Positions 1 to 5,590 of a stretch of DNA of 27,413 nucleotides are shown one piece after another (position 1 is the first letter of the stretch; the number at the start of each line of letters is the position of its first letter). Below the pieces are notes generated by a model. That model did not search any database and had not been told where the DNA came from. It worked only from the letters and a program-made list of their open reading frames with translations. The position numbers were made by a program, and so were the translations under genes. Origin of the DNA: a virus; the IMG/VR virus record IMGVR_UViG_3300031951_000998, positions 1 through 27,413 of that record, one strand, 5' to 3'.

Positions 1-2
1 CT

Positions 3-185
3 AACGCACCAGGTGGTGCGCTTAATGGATTAAGAGTGCGTATGCACGATAAGACTGCTCGTATAAACCATCTAATAGATAATGGTGCAACACCTGAGAA
101 TGAATCTTTAAGAGATAGTTTTGTAGATTTACTTAACTATTCAGCTATTGCAATTATGGTTTTGGAAGGTACTTGGCCTAAGTAA
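3..185 (+). CDS. DUF1599 / Nmad1-like protein, C-terminal part
   Basis: This is an open frame running in from the left edge, so only the last 60 residues are present and the start lies outside the window. The visible part contains R-M-x-D-K-x-x-R-I-x-x-L-I, then N-E-S-L-R-D-S-F-V-D-L-L-N-Y, and ends V-L-E-G-T-W-P-K. That is the pattern I associate with the C-terminus of DUF1599 (nucleotide modification associated domain 1), a family found near phage nucleotide and DNA modification genes. The exact reaction is not established from this fragment. Downstream genes on the same strand include a DNA methyltransferase, consistent with a DNA-modification neighbourhood. Confidence 0.6.
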   Translation, partial: NAPGGALNGLRVRMHDKTARINHLIDNGATPENESLRDSFVDLLNYSAIAIMVLEGTWPK

Positions 186-223
186 TTCAGCACACCTAGT
201 AGATAAGAAGCGTAGAAAAGTAG

Positions 224-859
224 ATGACTAAAGAATTACACCCGATACTGACTGACCTAGTACCAGCAGTGGCTAACTCTATTGCTCGTAGATTTAAAGG
301 TTGGGTAGAACGAGATGATTTAAAGCAAGAGCTTTATCTTTGGGCTATCGGTAGACAAGGTCAATACTTAGATCAACTTAATGAAGAGAATAAAGAAAAG
401 CGTGAGTATAGTGTAAGTAGAATTGCATATCAGATGCGTAGAATTGCAGAGAAGTATGCTCGCAAAGAGAAGGCTCGCAAGGCTGGCTATCATACCTCTG
501 ATGAGATCTTCTACGATACTGCAACTATCGCTAGGTTAATGCCATCTATCTTACAATCTGTAATAGAAGGAACTGTACTAGAGCAGGCACAAGATTTAAT
601 AAATGATGGACAACCTCGCAAACAACCAGCACCTTCTGAGGGTGGCAACCTCCTTGCTATCTTAATAGATGTAAAGAGATCATACTTAAAGTTAGAAGAA
701 GAAGATAAGATCATACTTCGTATGCGCTACTACGATAACAATACCCTTCAAGAGATATCACAATACTTAGAGGTAGCAGTATCCACTGCTGATCGCAGAT
801 GCACTTCAGCTTTGCGTAGATTGCAAGATAACTTGGGCGGGGATTCACCTTGGCAATAA
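224..859 (+). CDS. Sigma-70-like DNA-binding protein
   Basis: The protein has 211 residues. Its N-terminal half (about 15-85) is helical, with a D-D-L-K-Q-E-L-Y-L-W stretch reminiscent of sigma region 2. The C-terminal third (about 155-203) has the sigma region 4 layout: an L-x-x-E-D-x-x-I-L-x-x-R-Y-Y segment, then a helix-turn-helix T-L-Q-E-I-S-Q-Y-L-E-V-A-V-S-T-A-D-R-R and a basic A-L-R-R-L tail. Known sigma factors of this type redirect host RNA polymerase; here that role is inferred. The middle (about 95-145) is not recognisable. Its last 10 bases overlap the next gene, suggesting an operon with the methyltransferase. It could also be a non-sigma HTH regulator. Confidence 0.65.
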   Translation: MTKELHPILTDLVPAVANSIARRFKGWVERDDLKQELYLWAIGRQGQYLDQLNEENKEKREYSVSRIAYQMRRIAEKYARKEKARKAGYHTSDEIFYDTATIARLMPSILQSVIEGTVLEQAQDLINDGQPRKQPAPSEGGNLLAILIDVKRSYLKLEEEDKIILRMRYYDNNTLQEISQYLEVAVSTADRRCTSALRRLQDNLGGDSPWQ

Positions 860-1593
860 ACATAATTTACAATGAAGATTGTTTAGACACTATGAAATCT
901 ATGGATGATAACTCTATAGATTTAACTATTACATCTCCACCTTATGACTCACTTAGAGTTTACAATGGATACTCTTTTGATTTTGAAAATACATCTAAAG
1001 AACTGTATCGCATTACTAAACAAGGTGGTGTATTGGTATGGATAGTAGGAGATGAAACTGTAAAGGGCAGTGAGACTGGCACATCTTTTAGGCAAGCACT
1101 TGGATTAAAGGAAGCAGGCTTTAACTTGCACGATACTATGATTTGGCGCAAAACAAATCCAATGCCTAAGTTCAAGCACAAGCGATACTCTTGTGTCTTT
1201 GAGTATATGTTTGTCTTATCTAAAGGACAACCTAAAACTTTTAATCCTTTAATGCAACCTAATAAAAGAGCTGGTGAACTTTATGATTACACAGCTAAAC
1301 TAAAAACTACAGGTAAAGTAAGACAGAAAAAAACATTCAATATAAATAGTGAAAGATACCGAGATAACATATGGGAGATAGCTGTTGCAAGAAATGACAC
1401 CGATCATCCTGCTGTTTTTCCTGAGGCTTTAGTATCAGATCACATATTATCTTGGAGCAATGAAGGTGATATTGTTTATGATCCTTTTATGGGATCAGGA
1501 ACTACTGCTATTGCCGCTAAAAAACTAGGCAGAAACTACATAGGTAGTGAGATCAGTCAAGAGTACTGTGCCATTGCAGCGAGCAGGATATAA
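850..1593 (+). CDS. Beta-class DNA methyltransferase (N4-cytosine or N6-adenine)
   Basis: This 247-residue S-adenosylmethionine-dependent DNA amino-methyltransferase has the catalytic motif T-S-P-P-Y-D at 28-33. The cofactor-binding motif D-P-F-M-G-S-G-T-T lies near the C-terminus at 211-219, followed by G-R-N-Y-I-G-S-E-I. The order motif IV before motif I marks the beta class. The S-P-P-Y form is commonest in N4-cytosine enzymes, but N6-adenine activity is not excluded. H-P-A-V-F-P-E at 186-192 is typical of the family. The start is a TTG codon preceded by a G-rich site and overlapping the end of the sigma-like gene. Its stop overlaps the ATG of a nuclease-like gene by one base, so the two are probably translated together. 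Confidence 0.9.
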   Translation: MAINIIYNEDCLDTMKSMDDNSIDLTITSPPYDSLRVYNGYSFDFENTSKELYRITKQGGVLVWIVGDETVKGSETGTSFRQALGLKEAGFNLHDTMIWRKTNPMPKFKHKRYSCVFEYMFVLSKGQPKTFNPLMQPNKRAGELYDYTAKLKTTGKVRQKKTFNINSERYRDNIWEIAVARNDTDHPAVFPEALVSDHILSWSNEGDIVYDPFMGSGTTAIAAKKLGRNYIGSEISQEYCAIAASRI

Positions 1594-1985
1594 TGGATAT
1601 CTTAAGAGAGTCTGAATTATTTGATTACTTAAGAGAGTTTCACTTCTCTGATCTGAGTAAGAGTGAAGATGAGTTTGATAGTTTTGATTGCGTAAGTATG
1701 GAACATAAGATGTTTATTGAATTGAAATCTAGGAAGACACACTATGACGATCTGTTAATAGAGGAACATAAGTACTCCTCTCTCATAATGGCGGCTGGTA
1801 TCAGGTCCCTTACTCCCTGGTATATCAACTCCACACCTAACGGCATCTGGGGGTTTAATCTCTCCAAACTCCCAATGCCTAAGTGGGAGGACAAGTGGCT
1901 ACCTATTACTACTGAGTTTGCTAATAAGAAGAGCAGGTCTAAGCCTGTTGGTTATTTAAATATAAAAGATGGAGAAGAGTTTTGA
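1593..1985 (+). CDS. PD-(D/E)XK-like nuclease, small
   Basis: This 130-residue protein has a restriction-endonuclease-like core. An F-D-S-F-D-C stretch at 29-33 can supply the metal-binding aspartate, and I-E-L-K-S-R at 42-47 gives the E-x-K motif. E-E-H-K-Y at 57-61 is the helix that follows in many PD-(D/E)XK proteins. A single W-G-F-N strand lies at 86-89. At 130 residues it is only a catalytic domain. It overlaps the methyltransferase stop by one base (TAATG), so it may be the nuclease partner of that enzyme, or a phage DNA-processing nuclease that merely shares its operon. The family call rests on motif spacing only. Confidence 0.6.
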   Translation: MDILRESELFDYLREFHFSDLSKSEDEFDSFDCVSMEHKMFIELKSRKTHYDDLLIEEHKYSSLIMAAGIRSLTPWYINSTPNGIWGFNLSKLPMPKWEDKWLPITTEFANKKSRSKPVGYLNIKDGEEF

Positions 1986-2149
1986 TCTACGAATATAGAT
2001 GCAACACCTGTAATCTAATTAAGTCTGTTGAAAGGTCTATCTATGATGATGAGAATATTCCTCTCTGCTGTGGTGATCTCGCTGTGCGGGTTTATGCTTC
2101 TCCTCCTGTAAGTTTTAGAGGTAGTGGCTTCTACACCACCGATAAATAA
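1982..2149 (+). CDS. FmdB-type zinc ribbon microprotein
   Basis: This 55-residue protein starts at a TTG that overlaps the previous stop (TTGA), with GGAGAAG just upstream. The reading begins I-Y-E-Y-R-C-N-T-C, the signature opening of the FmdB regulatory-protein family. A C-C pair follows about 30 residues later, and the end S-F-R-G-S-G-F-Y-T-T-D-K matches the family's conserved R-x-S-G-F-Y-x-T-D finish. The four cysteines should bind one zinc. Family members are small zinc ribbons of unclear function, thought to bind nucleic acid or protein. It is the last gene before the convergent terminators. Confidence 0.85.
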   Translation: MIYEYRCNTCNLIKSVERSIYDDENIPLCCGDLAVRVYASPPVSFRGSGFYTTDK

Positions 2150-2180
2150 TTGTGCTACATTTATAAAAATGTGCTACAAT
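2150..2180 (+). promoter_or_regulatory. Possible weak promoter / repeated GTGCTACA element
   Basis: TTGTGC at 2150-2155 and TACAAT at 2175-2180 could serve as -35 and -10 boxes, but the spacer of 19 bp is longer than ideal. GTGCTACA occurs twice, and the block is flanked by the inverted pair ATAATTGT / ACAATTAT. A transcript starting here would run straight into the hairpins that follow, so it may be only the tail of the upstream operon. Low confidence. Confidence 0.25.
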
Positions 2181-2188
2181 TATTTCAT

Positions 2189-2219
2189 ACCCCTTCGGTT
2201 CCTATCCCGAAGGGGTTTC
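2189..2219 (+). terminator. Rho-independent terminator of the rightward operon
   Basis: CCCCTTCGG (2190-2198) pairs perfectly with CCGAAGGGG (2207-2215) around an 8-base loop, extended by one A-T pair and followed by TTTCT. It lies 40 bases after the FmdB-like stop, where a terminator for the rightward genes is expected. Confidence 0.8.
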
Positions 2220-2228
2220 TAATTAGAG

Positions 2229-2263
2229 AAGCCCCGCAGGAAATGAACAAAACTGCGGGGCTT
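2229..2263. terminator. Second terminator hairpin between convergent operons
   Basis: AAGCCCCGCAG (2229-2239) is the perfect reverse complement of CTGCGGGGCTT (2253-2263), with a 13-base loop. It sits 29 bases beyond the stop of the leftward methyltransferase gene, so it probably terminates leftward transcription and backs up the rightward terminator. Flanking T-runs are short on both strands. Confidence 0.65.
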
Positions 2264-2291
2264 ATTGTCCCTAGGAAGGAAGGGAACTCTA

Positions 2292-2927
2292 TTATATCAG
2301 ATCTAAAATCTGTGTGCCAATTTCTTTAGTATAAATAGGTGGTATAGCTTCAACTAACTCACCCCATATCATCCAATCAATTCCCATTGCTTCTCTTGCT
2401 TGTTCAATACTCTTAGCAGTATGACCGCCGTTAGGTATCTCATCTCTCATAGAACCATAGATACCAACTGGTTTGCCTTGTTCCTTATGATTACAAACAG
2501 ATCCTTTTAATTGTAGATTGCTCTCAAATAATCTGTGCCTTCTAACCTTTAATCCAAAGGATGAACCACACATCTGTATTGGGTTAATAAGTGGTGAGCC
2601 TGGTACATTCTCAATAACATAAGGCCTACCACTTGCTATCAAAGCCTCTCTAGTTTGCGGTATTAAATCTATCTTATCTGTTGATTTACCTTGAGCATTG
2701 CGTAGGTGTTGAGTAATGCTATGCGTTTGGCAGGGTGGACTAGCAGCTATTACATCAAAGGATTTAAGGAACTCCATATCCTTCATAAGTTCTAAGCAGT
2801 CAGCCTGAATAAACTTAAAGGGGTAGCGTTTCTGTTTCTTGATATCTACCCCTACTACCTCAAAGCCTGCTAACTGGTAGCCTTTACTAGCACCACCAGC
2901 TTTGCAGTATAGGTCAAGTAGTTTCAA
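2292..2927 (-). CDS. C5-cytosine DNA methyltransferase, compact phage type
   Basis: The 211-residue protein carries the Dcm-family motifs in order: motif I D-L-Y-C-K-A-G-G-A-S at 5-14 (K replaces the usual G of F-C-G-A-G-G), and catalytic S-P-P-C-Q at 63-67 with Cys66. E-N-V-P follows at 107-110, R-R-H-R-L-F-E-S at 129-136, and a C-terminal motif near 193-208. It transfers a methyl group to C5 of cytosine in DNA. It is much shorter than cellular enzymes (over 300 residues), leaving little room for a target-recognition domain, as in many phage versions. The start is TTG, directly abutting the TAA of the upstream transglycosylase-like gene. It is the last gene of the leftward cassette. Likely role: self-protection against host restriction. 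Confidence 0.9.
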   Translation of the reverse strand: MKLLDLYCKAGGASKGYQLAGFEVVGVDIKKQKRYPFKFIQADCLELMKDMEFLKSFDVIAASPPCQTHSITQHLRNAQGKSTDKIDLIPQTREALIASGRPYVIENVPGSPLINPIQMCGSSFGLKVRRHRLFESNLQLKGSVCNHKEQGKPVGIYGSMRDEIPNGGHTAKSIEQAREAMGIDWMIWGELVEAIPPIYTKEIGTQILDLI

Positions 2928-3350
2928 TTAGTAGTAGTTGTTTCTAAGGAAGAACTTATACGCCTTGCAAGGAGAGCCGTAGCGAGAGTCAATGTATTTA
3001 AGACCTCGTAGGATTTGATATTCGCTTCGGTGATCTTTCTCTCTAAGGAGCTGAGCAATTCCGTAAGCACTTGATCCTCTTTGGTTCTTTGCGTAGTTAT
3101 CAAACCTGCTCTCACGGGTCCAAAGGGACTTAAGGCAGACCCACTCTCTCCCTCTCCAGTCCCAACCAGCCGAAGCGTACTCTTGTGCGAGCTTTCTATT
3201 ACGATCCTTTTCATCTTTTGTTGCCTTCCTATTCTCTATAACTCCATTTGGTATTTGTTTTACTATTGGTGTTGATAACTTACCTTCTGCGAAAACGACT
3301 AGACTTAGTGTTGCCAGCGATATCAAGCCATTTCTTACCCATATCTTCAT
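2928..3350 (-). CDS. Secreted transglycosylase (SLT/lysozyme-like) protein
   Basis: The protein has 140 residues. An N-terminal signal peptide or anchor (basic M-K-I-W-V-R-N, then hydrophobic to about residue 20) precedes a charged linker. A catalytic domain at about 63-140 contains W-V-C-L-K-S-L-W-T-R-E-S-R-F (catalytic Glu80), S-S-A-Y-G-I-A-Q at 93-100 and Y-I-x-S-R-Y-G-S-P-C at 119-128. This is the actinobacterial transglycosylase-SLT pattern, which cleaves peptidoglycan glycan strands. It is likely a lysis or wall-entry enzyme that can be exported without a holin. The start follows an AGGAG ten bases upstream and overlaps the previous gene by 71 bases. Cysteines 72 and 128 could form a disulfide. 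Confidence 0.8.
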   Translation of the reverse strand: MKIWVRNGLISLATLSLVVFAEGKLSTPIVKQIPNGVIENRKATKDEKDRNRKLAQEYASAGWDWRGREWVCLKSLWTRESRFDNYAKNQRGSSAYGIAQLLREKDHRSEYQILRGLKYIDSRYGSPCKAYKFFLRNNYY

Positions 3351-3501
3351 CAGAGTTCATCTCCTCCTCTAAGTAGGTGCGATAAACATTTGGGTAATCT
3401 CTACTCAAACGAGCCAACGCCCTATCCCTTGCTCTACGATAGTTTCTTTTACGAACGGCTTGTGCCTTCGCTACTTCTGTTCTTCTCTCTACAGTTCCCA
3501 T
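3280..3501 (-). CDS. Small basic protein of unknown function
   Basis: The protein has 73 residues and is very rich in arginine and lysine. The first half (V-E-R-R-T-E-V-A-K to R-A-R-D-R-A-L-A-R-L) is a strongly basic helix; Y-P-x-x-Y-R-x-Y-L-E-E-E follows and the end is R-F-R-R-R. I chose the ATG at 3501 because it forms a TAATG overlap with the upstream stop behind a GGAG site; an ATG at 3510 is an alternative. Its final 71 bases overlap the start of the transglycosylase gene in another frame. I do not recognise a function; nucleic-acid binding is possible from charge alone. Confidence 0.65.
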   Translation of the reverse strand: MGTVERRTEVAKAQAVRKRNYRRARDRALARLSRDYPNVYRTYLEEEMNSDEDMGKKWLDIAGNTKSSRFRRR

Positions 3502-3764
3502 TAACTCCATCTATCTACGCAATTAGCAATAGTAGCAAGGACAATAGGCGTAATCTCTATGAACTCCATAGTTAATTTAGCCTCTTCCTCTGTCGTTTCA
3601 TACTGTCCCACCCAAACCTTACTGTCTGGAGGGCTACTACGATACCATTTAATAGCCTCTAGGACATCTTCTCCGCCCCATATAGCTATCCCTTGAGCAT
3701 CTGATACCTCATAGAATACAACATTAACCTTGCCCCTTCTGGGCAGTTGTAATACATCTTTCAT
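3501..3764 (-). CDS. Hypothetical protein
   Basis: This 87-residue protein has no motif I recognise. It begins with a basic patch (P-R-R-G-K-V-N-V), has alternating strands and helices with G-I-A-I-W-G-G-E-D, and an acidic E-E-E-A-K helix near residue 60. Its ATG overlaps the upstream stop by 4 bases (ATGA) and its stop overlaps the next ATG by one base, so it is translationally coupled on both sides. The conserved-looking globular composition and coupling support a real gene. Confidence 0.7.
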   Translation of the reverse strand: MKDVLQLPRRGKVNVVFYEVSDAQGIAIWGGEDVLEAIKWYRSSPPDSKVWVGQYETTEEEAKLTMEFIEITPIVLATIANCVDRWS

Positions 3765-3931
3765 TTGTTCGCCATCTCTCTCTTTACTCTCTCGTTCTCA
3801 CAATTTACACAGGTATCTGACTTATACTCTGCCCTATCAAACTCAACAGCGCAGGTATCGCAGTTAATTAACTCCTCATAGCCTCCATTATAGGCGTAGT
3901 CATCTCCGAATAGGTAGCGTGGCTCGCTCAT
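3761..3931 (-). CDS. Zinc-ribbon microprotein (C-x2-C pair)
   Basis: This 56-residue protein has two cysteine knuckles, C-D-T-C and C-V-N-C, about 16 residues apart, expected to bind one zinc. An acidic and aromatic N-terminus (Y-L-F-G-D-D-Y-A-Y) precedes them, and a basic tail follows. I chose the ATG at 3931, not the longer frame from 3976, because AGGAG lies 5 bases upstream and the ATG overlaps the previous stop (ATGA). It is one of several neighbouring small zinc-ribbon genes. Function is unknown; such ribbons usually contact nucleic acid or protein. Confidence 0.75.
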   Translation of the reverse strand: MSEPRYLFGDDYAYNGGYEELINCDTCAVEFDRAEYKSDTCVNCENERVKREMANK

Positions 3932-4086
3932 ATACTCTCCTCTATAACTACCTTGTTGATTAGACAAGCTCGGCATATAGCGTGGGTTAGATCGCTATAC
4001 CATTTACCAACTACTTGATTGCAGTAATCGCAGGTAATGGTGTCGCCCTCTCCCTCAGTGAACTCATACCCTTTCATCTCACTCAT
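3928..4086 (-). CDS. Zinc-ribbon microprotein (C-x2-C pair)
   Basis: The protein has 52 residues. An acidic N-terminus is followed by C-D-Y-C and, about 18 residues later, C-R-A-C, giving a four-cysteine zinc site; the tail I-N-K-V-V-I-E-E-S-I may form a helix. The start ATG overlaps the stop of the upstream microprotein (ATGA) and the stop overlaps the next start. The ribosome site is weak (AAGAGA), so translation probably depends on coupling. No function is assigned. Confidence 0.75.
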   Translation of the reverse strand: MSEMKGYEFTEGEGDTITCDYCNQVVGKWYSDLTHAICRACLINKVVIEESI

Positions 4087-4217
4087 ATAGAGTTCTCTTT
4101 CTCGCGTTCAGTTGCCTGATCCATCAAGCAATTATCGCAGGCATATCCTCCGTCATAGTTGTTATACCAATCAGGGTTTGCAATCTCCCACCCACAAAAC
4201 TTGCAGATAGATTTCAT
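4083..4217 (-). CDS. Zinc-ribbon microprotein (C-x2-C pair)
   Basis: This 44-residue protein has C-K-F-C near the start and C-D-N-C at 27-30, separated by an aromatic, glycine-containing linker (D-W-Y-N-N-Y-D-G-G-Y) as in rubredoxin-like knuckles. A charged helix follows. A strong site, AGGAAGGAG, lies 8 bases before the ATG inside the upstream gene, and both ends overlap neighbours by 4 bases. Function is unknown. Confidence 0.75.
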   Translation of the reverse strand: MKSICKFCGWEIANPDWYNNYDGGYACDNCLMDQATEREKENSI

Positions 4218-4354
4218 TTACTTAACTCCTTCCTCTCTTTTGTTAGTTGTATTAGTCTTTCAGCTGAACTTGTTATCTCTCTCATATAGCTTAGGCAATC
4301 ACACTCGCTTATTGGTACTAGGTGATCGCCACATATTGCTGGTGTATAGGCCAT
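4214..4354 (-). CDS. Microprotein with C-x2-H / C-x-C cluster
   Basis: The protein has 46 residues. A C-G-D-H motif at 8-11 and C-D-C at 18-20 could form a metal site, followed by a long amphipathic basic helix (M-R-E-I-T to K-E-L-S-K). The GGGGAGAG ribosome site lies 2 bases before the ATG. It overlaps the upstream stop by one base and the downstream start by four. Its C-terminal codons include the ribosome site of the next gene. No function is recognised. Confidence 0.65.
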   Translation of the reverse strand: MAYTPAICGDHLVPISECDCLSYMREITSSAERLIQLTKERKELSK

Positions 4355-4437
4355 TACTCTCCCCTTTCATAGCACTTATAGCAGGTATATCCTGATACAT
4401 CTTGATCTAAGTTATCGCAATTGCAATCTTTACTCAT
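4354..4437 (-). CDS. 27-residue cysteine-knuckle microprotein
   Basis: This very short protein carries C-N-C at 5-7 and C-Y-K-C at 19-22, enough for a single zinc. It has its own GGGAGG site 6 bases before the ATG and one-base overlaps (TAATG) on both sides, which argues for genuine translation despite its length. Function is unknown. Confidence 0.55.
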   Translation of the reverse strand: MSKDCNCDNLDQDVSGYTCYKCYERGE

Positions 4438-4703
4438 TACTTTCCCTCCCAAGTGAGGTCATCAAGGTACCATTGAAAACTCATACCGCCGTATTCATCT
4501 TGGTTCCAATTTACTACCCAATCAGGTGTTTTATTAGGCACCTGCCAGTAGATTTCATAGCCATTAAACTCATCCCAAAATAGAGTGAGTTCATAACTGT
4601 TGCCCTCATACTCAAAGCGGATATATCTTTTCCAAGCGGTATCCTCGTGGCTTGAACCCTTAATCACTATCTCACTTTCTAAGTGTTGCTTCATCTTACT
4701 CAT
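4437..4703 (-). CDS. Hypothetical acidic aromatic-rich protein
   Basis: The protein has 88 residues. It has a beta-rich pattern of R-Y-I-R-F-E-Y-E-G-N-S-Y-E-L-T-L-F-W-D and many tryptophans toward the end (W-Q-V-P, W-V-V-N-W-N, F-Q-W-Y-L, L-T-W), with a net acidic charge. I chose the ATG at 4703 because GGGAG lies upstream and the ATG overlaps the previous stop; a longer frame from 4751 lacks this context. Acidic DNA mimicry is conceivable but not shown. Confidence 0.7.
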   Translation of the reverse strand: MSKMKQHLESEIVIKGSSHEDTAWKRYIRFEYEGNSYELTLFWDEFNGYEIYWQVPNKTPDWVVNWNQDEYGGMSFQWYLDDLTWEGK

Positions 4704-4837
4704 TTCGCTAACTCCCTCTCCATTAGTTGTTGATAGTGGTCGTTCCACCATAACTTAGCGTTATCACTTATCTCAGCACTCCACCACAAGTTAGTGAGGG
4801 CTTCGTTTATCTCTTTTAATTCTTTACTCGCCATCAT
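4700..4837 (-). CDS. Small hypothetical protein
   Basis: This 45-residue protein is predicted all helical, with W-W pairs at about 18-19 and 31-32 and charged ends. Two adjacent ATGs (4837 and 4834) follow an AGGAGG site; the second has the better spacing. Its stop overlaps the next start (ATGA), and its start lies inside the end of the upstream gene. No function is recognised. Confidence 0.6.
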   Translation of the reverse strand: MMASKELKEINEALTNLWWSAEISDNAKLWWNDHYQQLMERELAK

Positions 4838-4898
4838 TCTCCTCCTCGTGTTCGTAGTATTCTCCGCAAAAATCACATTGGATTAACAGATCATTCAT
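4824..4898 (-). CDS. 24-residue C-x2-C microprotein
   Basis: It contains one C-D-F-C knuckle followed by an acidic tail (Y-E-H-E-E-E-N-D-G-E); His or Asp side chains could complete a metal site. A strong AGGAGG lies 7 bases before the ATG, and the start overlaps the previous stop by one base. It overlaps the next gene by 14 bases and may act partly to couple its translation. Confidence 0.5.
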   Translation of the reverse strand: MNDLLIQCDFCGEYYEHEEENDGE

Positions 4899-4993
4899 TA
4901 CTCTTCCTCCTTATCGTGCTCTAAACTATGGGTAAGAGCTTCACTCAGAGTTGCAAAGTATTCAAAACAGATATCGCACACTCTTGTAGTCAT
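4898..4993 (-). CDS. 31-residue C2H2 zinc-finger microprotein
   Basis: The chain holds C-D-I-C, twelve residues, then H-S-L-E-H: exactly the C-x2-C-x12-H-x3-H spacing of a classical zinc finger. The phenylalanine is at the canonical place and a leucine is one position off. Almost nothing else is present, so the protein is one finger with an acidic tail. Starts and stops overlap the neighbours by one base. C2H2 fingers are known in some bacteria and phages; DNA or protein binding is inferred. Confidence 0.7.
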   Translation of the reverse strand: MTTRVCDICFEYFATLSEALTHSLEHDKEEE

Positions 4994-5445
4994 TACTCTC
5001 CCTCCTTTTCATCTTTAAGATCTTCCTTTACTATTTGCCAATTCCCTGCCTCGTGCCATAACTCATCAAGGGATAAAGTAAAGGCATATTTGAACCACTT
5101 ATCCGCCCCCAATTTATTGATTAGATCTTGCTCTTCCTGTTCCATCTCATCATAAAGATCCCAAAATCTCATCACTAGATCTTTATAGTCATTTAGAATT
5201 GAATTAGTTTTTTCTATAACTTCATTTCTTATATTGTTTTTTTCTTCAAAGCGCATTGACTCAAGGCTCTTGATGTTGAAATTTAATTCTTCACCATCAA
5301 ACTTAAGTAAGGCGTAAGAGATTGCGTTCTCTGCAGTATCAAAATCACCCTGAAAGAAATCGCCCCCTCTCTCCTGTATTTCCCACTTATCAATGCCACC
5401 AGGTGAGCAGGAATACTCAACCTCGTAGATGTCTAGATCTTTCAT
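4993..5445 (-). CDS. Hypothetical acidic protein
   Basis: The 150-residue protein has a beta-rich N-terminus (Y-E-V-E-Y-S-C-S-P-G-G-I-D-K-W-E-I-Q-E-R) and a helical acidic C-terminus with a coiled-coil-like stretch at about 70-110 (I-R-N-E-V-I-E-K-T to E-Q-E-E-Q-D-L-I). AGGAG lies 5 bases before the ATG. It is the first gene after a 145-base gap carrying a TCGGACA-type element, so it may start a sub-operon that includes the zinc microproteins. I do not recognise the family. Confidence 0.75.
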   Translation of the reverse strand: MKDLDIYEVEYSCSPGGIDKWEIQERGGDFFQGDFDTAENAISYALLKFDGEELNFNIKSLESMRFEEKNNIRNEVIEKTNSILNDYKDLVMRFWDLYDEMEQEEQDLINKLGADKWFKYAFTLSLDELWHEAGNWQIVKEDLKDEKEGE

Positions 5446-5463
5446 TTATTCTCCTATCAGTAA

Positions 5464-5520
5464 TTAAGGTAGAGCGTTCGCTCTCCCTCTCTCCCACTTG
5501 TAAGTAGGATACCACGCCAT
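5464..5520 (-). CDS. Possible 18-residue peptide
   Basis: A short frame, M-A-W-Y-P-T-Y-K-W-E-R-G-R-A-N-A-L-P, follows a G-rich stretch and fills part of the gap before the 150-residue gene. The start is inside an inverted repeat, so it could be a leader peptide or nothing. Little supports it beyond position. Confidence 0.15.
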   Translation of the reverse strand: MAWYPTYKWERGRANALP

Positions 5521-5544
5521 CATCCCCCATATGCAGATGATGGC
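5516..5544. repeat. 9-bp inverted repeat in intergenic gap
   Basis: GCCATCATC (5516-5524) and GATGATGGC (5536-5544) are perfect reverse complements with an 11-base loop. No T-run follows on the leftward strand, so it is not a convincing terminator. It lies between a TCGGACA-type element and the next leftward gene, and may be an operator or leader hairpin. Confidence 0.45.
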
Positions 5545-5567
5545 ATAGAAAACCACTTAAAAATAGC

Positions 5568-5583
5568 TGACCGATATGTCCGA
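5568..5583 (-). promoter_or_regulatory. TCGGACA direct-repeat element, copy 1
   Basis: On the minus strand this reads TCGGACATATCGGTCA: two TCGG half-sites exactly 9 bp apart, followed by GCTA. Its relatives lie in the large divergent gap. It lies upstream of the leftward gene starting at 5445, where a promoter or operator would be expected. Confidence 0.5.
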
Positions 5584-5590
5584 TTTTTTT

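Noticed and set aside
2924-3214. 96-residue minus-strand frame inside the transglycosylase gene
   Set aside because: It overlaps almost all of a gene with clear catalytic motifs, in a different frame, and has low-complexity Ser/Thr/Glu content.
4159-4395. 78-residue plus-strand frame across the zinc microproteins
   Set aside because: It is Leu/Ser-rich and covers three coupled minus-strand genes with good ribosome sites.
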